From contig JAIRRQ010000036.1 in the NCBI GenBank assembly GCA_031255895.1, positions 1 through 8,244 of the forward strand: 8,244 nucleotides of DNA, read 5' to 3'. The stretch is from Methanocalculaceae archaeon (GTDB lineage: Archaea > Halobacteriota > Methanomicrobia > Methanomicrobiales > Methanocorpusculaceae). The notes beneath the pieces were generated by a model. That model worked only from the letters and a program-made list of their open reading frames with translations, had not been told where the DNA came from and ran no database searches. Every line of letters starts with the position of its first letter. Positions within the stretch are counted from its first letter, which is position 1. Positions 5,894 to 8,244 of this stretch are shown here, one piece after another. A program made the position numbers and the translations under genes.

Positions 5894-6724
5894 TTACTCA
5901 ATCTCCAAACTCACATCAACGCACCGTACTGAATGTGTCAGGGCCCCTATACTTATCGTATCCACATCAATACCGGTCCACAGATGAATCGTCTCTGATG
6001 TGATCCCACCAGACACCTCGAGTATCAACCGATTACGTAGACCCCGTGCTGCAAGTGCCACAATCACCTCATGTACCGCAGAAGGCGCCATATTATCGAA
6101 CATAAGAATATCGGCTCCTGCCTCTGCCGCAACAATCGCATCGATCAGATTTTCAACCTCGCACTCCACTTTATGGTACAACGAATACGCCTTCGCCCTC
6201 CGAACAGCCTCCGCCACCGGTAACAAAGCACGATGGGTATCCTTGATCAGAAACACATCCGACAACGAATCGCGGTGTGGATCCCCACCACCAATACGAA
6301 TCGCCTTTTTATCAAAATATCGCAGACCTGGTGCTGTTTTCCGTGTTCCTGCAACCTTCACATGATCATTTACCCTAGATGCAAGCTCCTGTGCAACAGA
6401 AGTAGCCGTCGCAATCCCGCTCATCCTCCCCAGAAGATTCAATGCCGTCCGCTCCACTGAAAGAATAACATGAACCGAACCTGCAAGCGAAAGGATCTTT
6501 GTTCCAGCGGCAACATGCTCACCATCCCCTGCCTCCACCGTCACAGAAACATCGAAGTGCTCAAACAGCCAGACGCACTCCTCGACACCCGCAAGAATCA
6601 TTTCCTCTCGCGCCTCGACTCGAGCAGAAACAATTTCATCAGGAATCAGAGTAAGTGTTGTAATATCACCTGCGGGAACATCCTCCCAAAAGAAAGAAAG
6701 CAACCGATCTGTCGGTAACATCAT
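5894..6724 (-). CDS. nadC: Nicotinate-nucleotide pyrophosphorylase, carboxylating (quinolinate phosphoribosyltransferase)
   Basis: NadC converts quinolinate and phosphoribosyl pyrophosphate to nicotinate mononucleotide, CO2 and pyrophosphate, the last step of the quinolinate branch of NAD synthesis. The 276-residue length is normal. Visible active-site elements: ER at 91-92 in SVERTALNLLGRMSGIAT, TRKTAPGLR (127-135) with Arg128 and Lys129, GGGDPHR (145-151) with His150 and Arg151, Lys161 in LIKDTH, Glu189 in VECEVENL, Asp210 in MFDNM, then LEVSGGI (235-241) and ISIGALTHS (257-265). Every basic substrate-binding position expected from the family is kept. The usual Lys-Asp-Asn-His is Lys-Asp-Thr-His here. 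The start ATG overlaps the nadA stop as ATGA, and a second ATG follows at once. It is the last gene of the operon. Confidence 0.96.
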   Translation of the reverse strand: MMLPTDRLLSFFWEDVPAGDITTLTLIPDEIVSARVEAREEMILAGVEECVWLFEHFDVSVTVEAGDGEHVAAGTKILSLAGSVHVILSVERTALNLLGRMSGIATATSVAQELASRVNDHVKVAGTRKTAPGLRYFDKKAIRIGGGDPHRDSLSDVFLIKDTHRALLPVAEAVRRAKAYSLYHKVECEVENLIDAIVAAEAGADILMFDNMAPSAVHEVIVALAARGLRNRLILEVSGGITSETIHLWTGIDVDTISIGALTHSVRCVDVSLEIE

Positions 6725-7623
6725 TTCGACACATCAATCATCCGCTCGATCACCACACGAGCCTTCGTCGCGATGTGATTCGCAACCAGTACCGGATGCA
6801 CACCATCGCGTAGCGTTACATATAGATCCGACAGCTCAATGAGCTTCATATTTGGGCAGATGGCTGCATCTATCACATGGAACATTGTATCAGGATACCT
6901 CTTTTCGAGCGGGTGGACAATTCCCTTCTCCGTCAGGATCACCCACTCACCCGCACTTCCACAATGCCGCACCATGTAACCAGTTGAGCCAACAAGATCA
7001 CACGCCTGTTGTACCTCCGCATTGCACTCAGGATGACAGATAATCCTCGCATTCGGATACTCACGACGGGCAATCTCCACATCACGAACCGTAAAATTGT
7101 GATGCGTTGGACAGCCACCATTTGCCGGAATCGGAATGATGATCTTGTCAGGAAGTTGGCGCTGCACCCAGTTAGCAAGATTTGAATCTGGGCCGAAAAG
7201 AATTTTATTCTGTGGTAGCGACGCCGCAATTGTAGTGGCGTTTGCTGATGTGCAGGTGATGTCACATTCTGCCTTCGTTGTCGCGTTTGAGTTCACATAC
7301 ACCACAAAAGGTAAGCCAGGGTGTTCGATTTTTGCCCGTCGCACAATTTCAGGTGTCAGTTGATCCGCAAGCGGGCATCCAGCATCGGGACGCGGAATCA
7401 AAACCGTCTTTTCCGGCGAGAGAATCTTTGCCGTCTCCGCCATAAAGTAAACGCCGCAGAGAACGAGCGTTGATTCCTTTGTTTCCTTCGCAAGCTGGGC
7501 AAGTTCAAGAGAATCGCCGCAAATATCTGCCATGTCCTGGATTTCCGGAGGTTGATAGTTGTGAGCAAGGATCACCGCATTCTTTTCTGCGGCAAATTTT
7601 TTGATCTGTTGCTCGTAATTCAT
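6721..7623 (-). CDS. nadA: Quinolinate synthase, [4Fe-4S] enzyme NadA
   Basis: NadA condenses iminoaspartate with dihydroxyacetone phosphate to quinolinate using a [4Fe-4S] cluster. The 300-residue protein carries the three cluster cysteines at the family positions: Cys83 in DAGCPLAD, Cys171 in NGGCPTHH and Cys256 in AICPNMK. Other hallmarks are LAHNYQPPEIQDMAD (19-33), GVYFMAETAKIL (57-68), YVNSNATTKAECDITCTSANA (109-129, in two parts VYVNSNATTKAE and CTSANA), CHPEC (196-200) and VGSTGYM (211-217). It is the compact archaeal/thermophile-type enzyme of about 300 residues. GGTGAT (7635-7630) lies six bases before the ATG. The start overlaps the nadX stop as ATGA and the stop overlaps nadC in the same way. 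NadA normally receives iminoaspartate from NadB or NadX; here NadX is adjacent. Confidence 0.97.
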   Translation of the reverse strand: MNYEQQIKKFAAEKNAVILAHNYQPPEIQDMADICGDSLELAQLAKETKESTLVLCGVYFMAETAKILSPEKTVLIPRPDAGCPLADQLTPEIVRRAKIEHPGLPFVVYVNSNATTKAECDITCTSANATTIAASLPQNKILFGPDSNLANWVQRQLPDKIIIPIPANGGCPTHHNFTVRDVEIARREYPNARIICHPECNAEVQQACDLVGSTGYMVRHCGSAGEWVILTEKGIVHPLEKRYPDTMFHVIDAAICPNMKLIELSDLYVTLRDGVHPVLVANHIATKARVVIERMIDVSK

Positions 7624-8244
7624 GCACCAATCACCAGAGGATCGTCGAGATTTTTCAGAAGGGTAAGAATTGACAAAGCTGCAAGATAGCTGGTTGACGG
7701 ATTGTCAGGCGAGGGGAGATTTCTGATCCTGAGATACGCCTCACCGAATTCTCCTTCAAAAAATATTTCGTGCATATTGCGATCCTCGCTAGGATCCACC
7801 CATAACTCCACGTCAACATCGCGACCACAAGCAATGGACAGAGATTCGGCAACATTCGTGTTTTTCGGGTACTGACGAACACAATCGTGTGCTTTACCAG
7901 AAAACAATTGTGTGCGTTCGATTGTTTCACGAGAAAGCGATTTGGGATTCTTGGTCGTACGGAGCATGAACTTGTCGATACGACTGATCTGGCCTATGCG
8001 AACATTGTCAAGTCCCATAACAGCCCCAGATGGAATATGAATTTTTTGTTTCAGATCACGGGCAATTTCAACGAGATGCAATCGGAACTCCTCATCTGCG
8101 AGTGCTCCAACACTCATGATAACGATGTCCTTACCTGATTTCAACACATCCTGTGCATGTTCAGTGACAGCAACAATAGACGCCGCCTCAACAACAATAT
8201 CGGTTGATTCGGAAAGGAATGCTGAAAAATTCGAAAACGGTTTT
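7620..8244 (-). CDS. nadX: L-aspartate dehydrogenase NadX (5'-truncated by window edge)
   Basis: NadX oxidises L-aspartate to iminoaspartate with NAD(P)+, supplying NadA in place of the oxidase NadB. About 208 C-terminal residues are visible. The reading frame is open to the window edge, so the GTG at 8147 is internal, not the start. Visible family features: DIVVEAASIVAV and GKDIVIMSVGAL (end of the NAD-binding domain), IPSGAVMGLDNVR, the NTNVAESLSIA segment, NMHEI with the His expected to be catalytic, and the end signature NLPSPDNPSTSYLAALS. The missing N-terminal part should be about 50 residues carrying the GxGxxG dinucleotide motif. Its stop overlaps the nadA start by ATGA. Bacterial NadB (FAD-dependent) is excluded because there is no FAD fold and the sequence matches the AspDH family throughout. 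Confidence 0.95.
   Translation of the reverse strand, partial: KPFSNFSAFLSESTDIVVEAASIVAVTEHAQDVLKSGKDIVIMSVGALADEEFRLHLVEIARDLKQKIHIPSGAVMGLDNVRIGQISRIDKFMLRTTKNPKSLSRETIERTQLFSGKAHDCVRQYPKNTNVAESLSIACGRDVDVELWVDPSEDRNMHEIFFEGEFGEAYLRIRNLPSPDNPSTSYLAALSILTLLKNLDDPLVIGA
7630..7635 (-). promoter_or_regulatory. Ribosome binding site of nadA
   Basis: GGTGAT on the minus strand, within the last codons of nadX, lies six bases before the nadA ATG. It is the clearest Shine-Dalgarno match in the window and supports the start at 7623. Confidence 0.55.

Noticed and set aside
8145..8147. GTG as the start of a 175-residue nadX
   Set aside because: The frame stays open upstream to the window edge and encodes conserved aspartate dehydrogenase sequence (DIVVEAAS), so the gene continues beyond the window.
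1..8244. tRNA, rRNA, CRISPR array, insertion sequence, attachment site or defence cluster
   Set aside because: I looked for T-loop-like sequence, regularly spaced repeats, terminal inverted repeats and transposase motifs in both long intergenic stretches and found none that held up.

Overview
The window looks like a piece of an archaeal chromosome, most likely a euryarchaeal methanogen close to Methanomicrobiales. This rests on family content: a Rio1 atypical kinase, an archaeal Dim2/Pno1-like double-KH protein, a Hel308 repair helicase, a Cgi121 KEOPS subunit, and a NAD pathway that starts with aspartate dehydrogenase (NadX). AT-rich intergenic TATA-like elements and GGTGA/GGAG ribosome binding sites fit. 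The species assignment is inference from memory of protein families; no search was run.

Layout. Positions 1-611 hold no well-recognised gene. The most credible content is a short minus-strand ORF (158-370), possibly the frameshifted remainder of a slightly longer one with a good ribosome binding site at 417-421. Two tandem hairpin plus T-tract terminators (139 down to 74) follow it on the same strand. Positions 612-1987 encode Rio1 and the KH protein with a 4-nt overlap, a small-subunit ribosome maturation module. Positions 2080-4782 encode Hel308 and Cgi121 with no gap between stop and start. Positions 4907-5152 encode an 81-residue membrane protein of the BofA type, with a short palindrome in its presumed promoter. 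Positions 5153-5893 are a 741-bp gap between convergent units, without a convincing gene but with several short open stretches in one reading frame. Positions 5894-8244 (minus strand) are nadX-nadA-nadC, each junction an ATGA overlap; nadX runs off the right edge.

How the genes work together. NadX (aspartate to iminoaspartate), NadA (iminoaspartate plus dihydroxyacetone phosphate to quinolinate) and NadC (quinolinate to nicotinate mononucleotide) form a contiguous de novo NAD route without NadB. Rio1 and the Dim2/Pno1-like protein act together on the pre-40S/30S particle in characterised systems. Hel308 serves replication-fork repair, and Cgi121 serves tRNA t6A37 modification within KEOPS; their tight linkage is notable because the known roles differ.

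The core genes are conventional. I found no defence system, CRISPR array, tRNA, rRNA or complete mobile element. The observations most worth checking are the possible frameshifted minus-strand gene with tandem terminators at the left end, the palindrome in the bofA-like promoter, the Hel308 C-terminal PCNA-binding-like motif, and the relic-like 741-bp gap.
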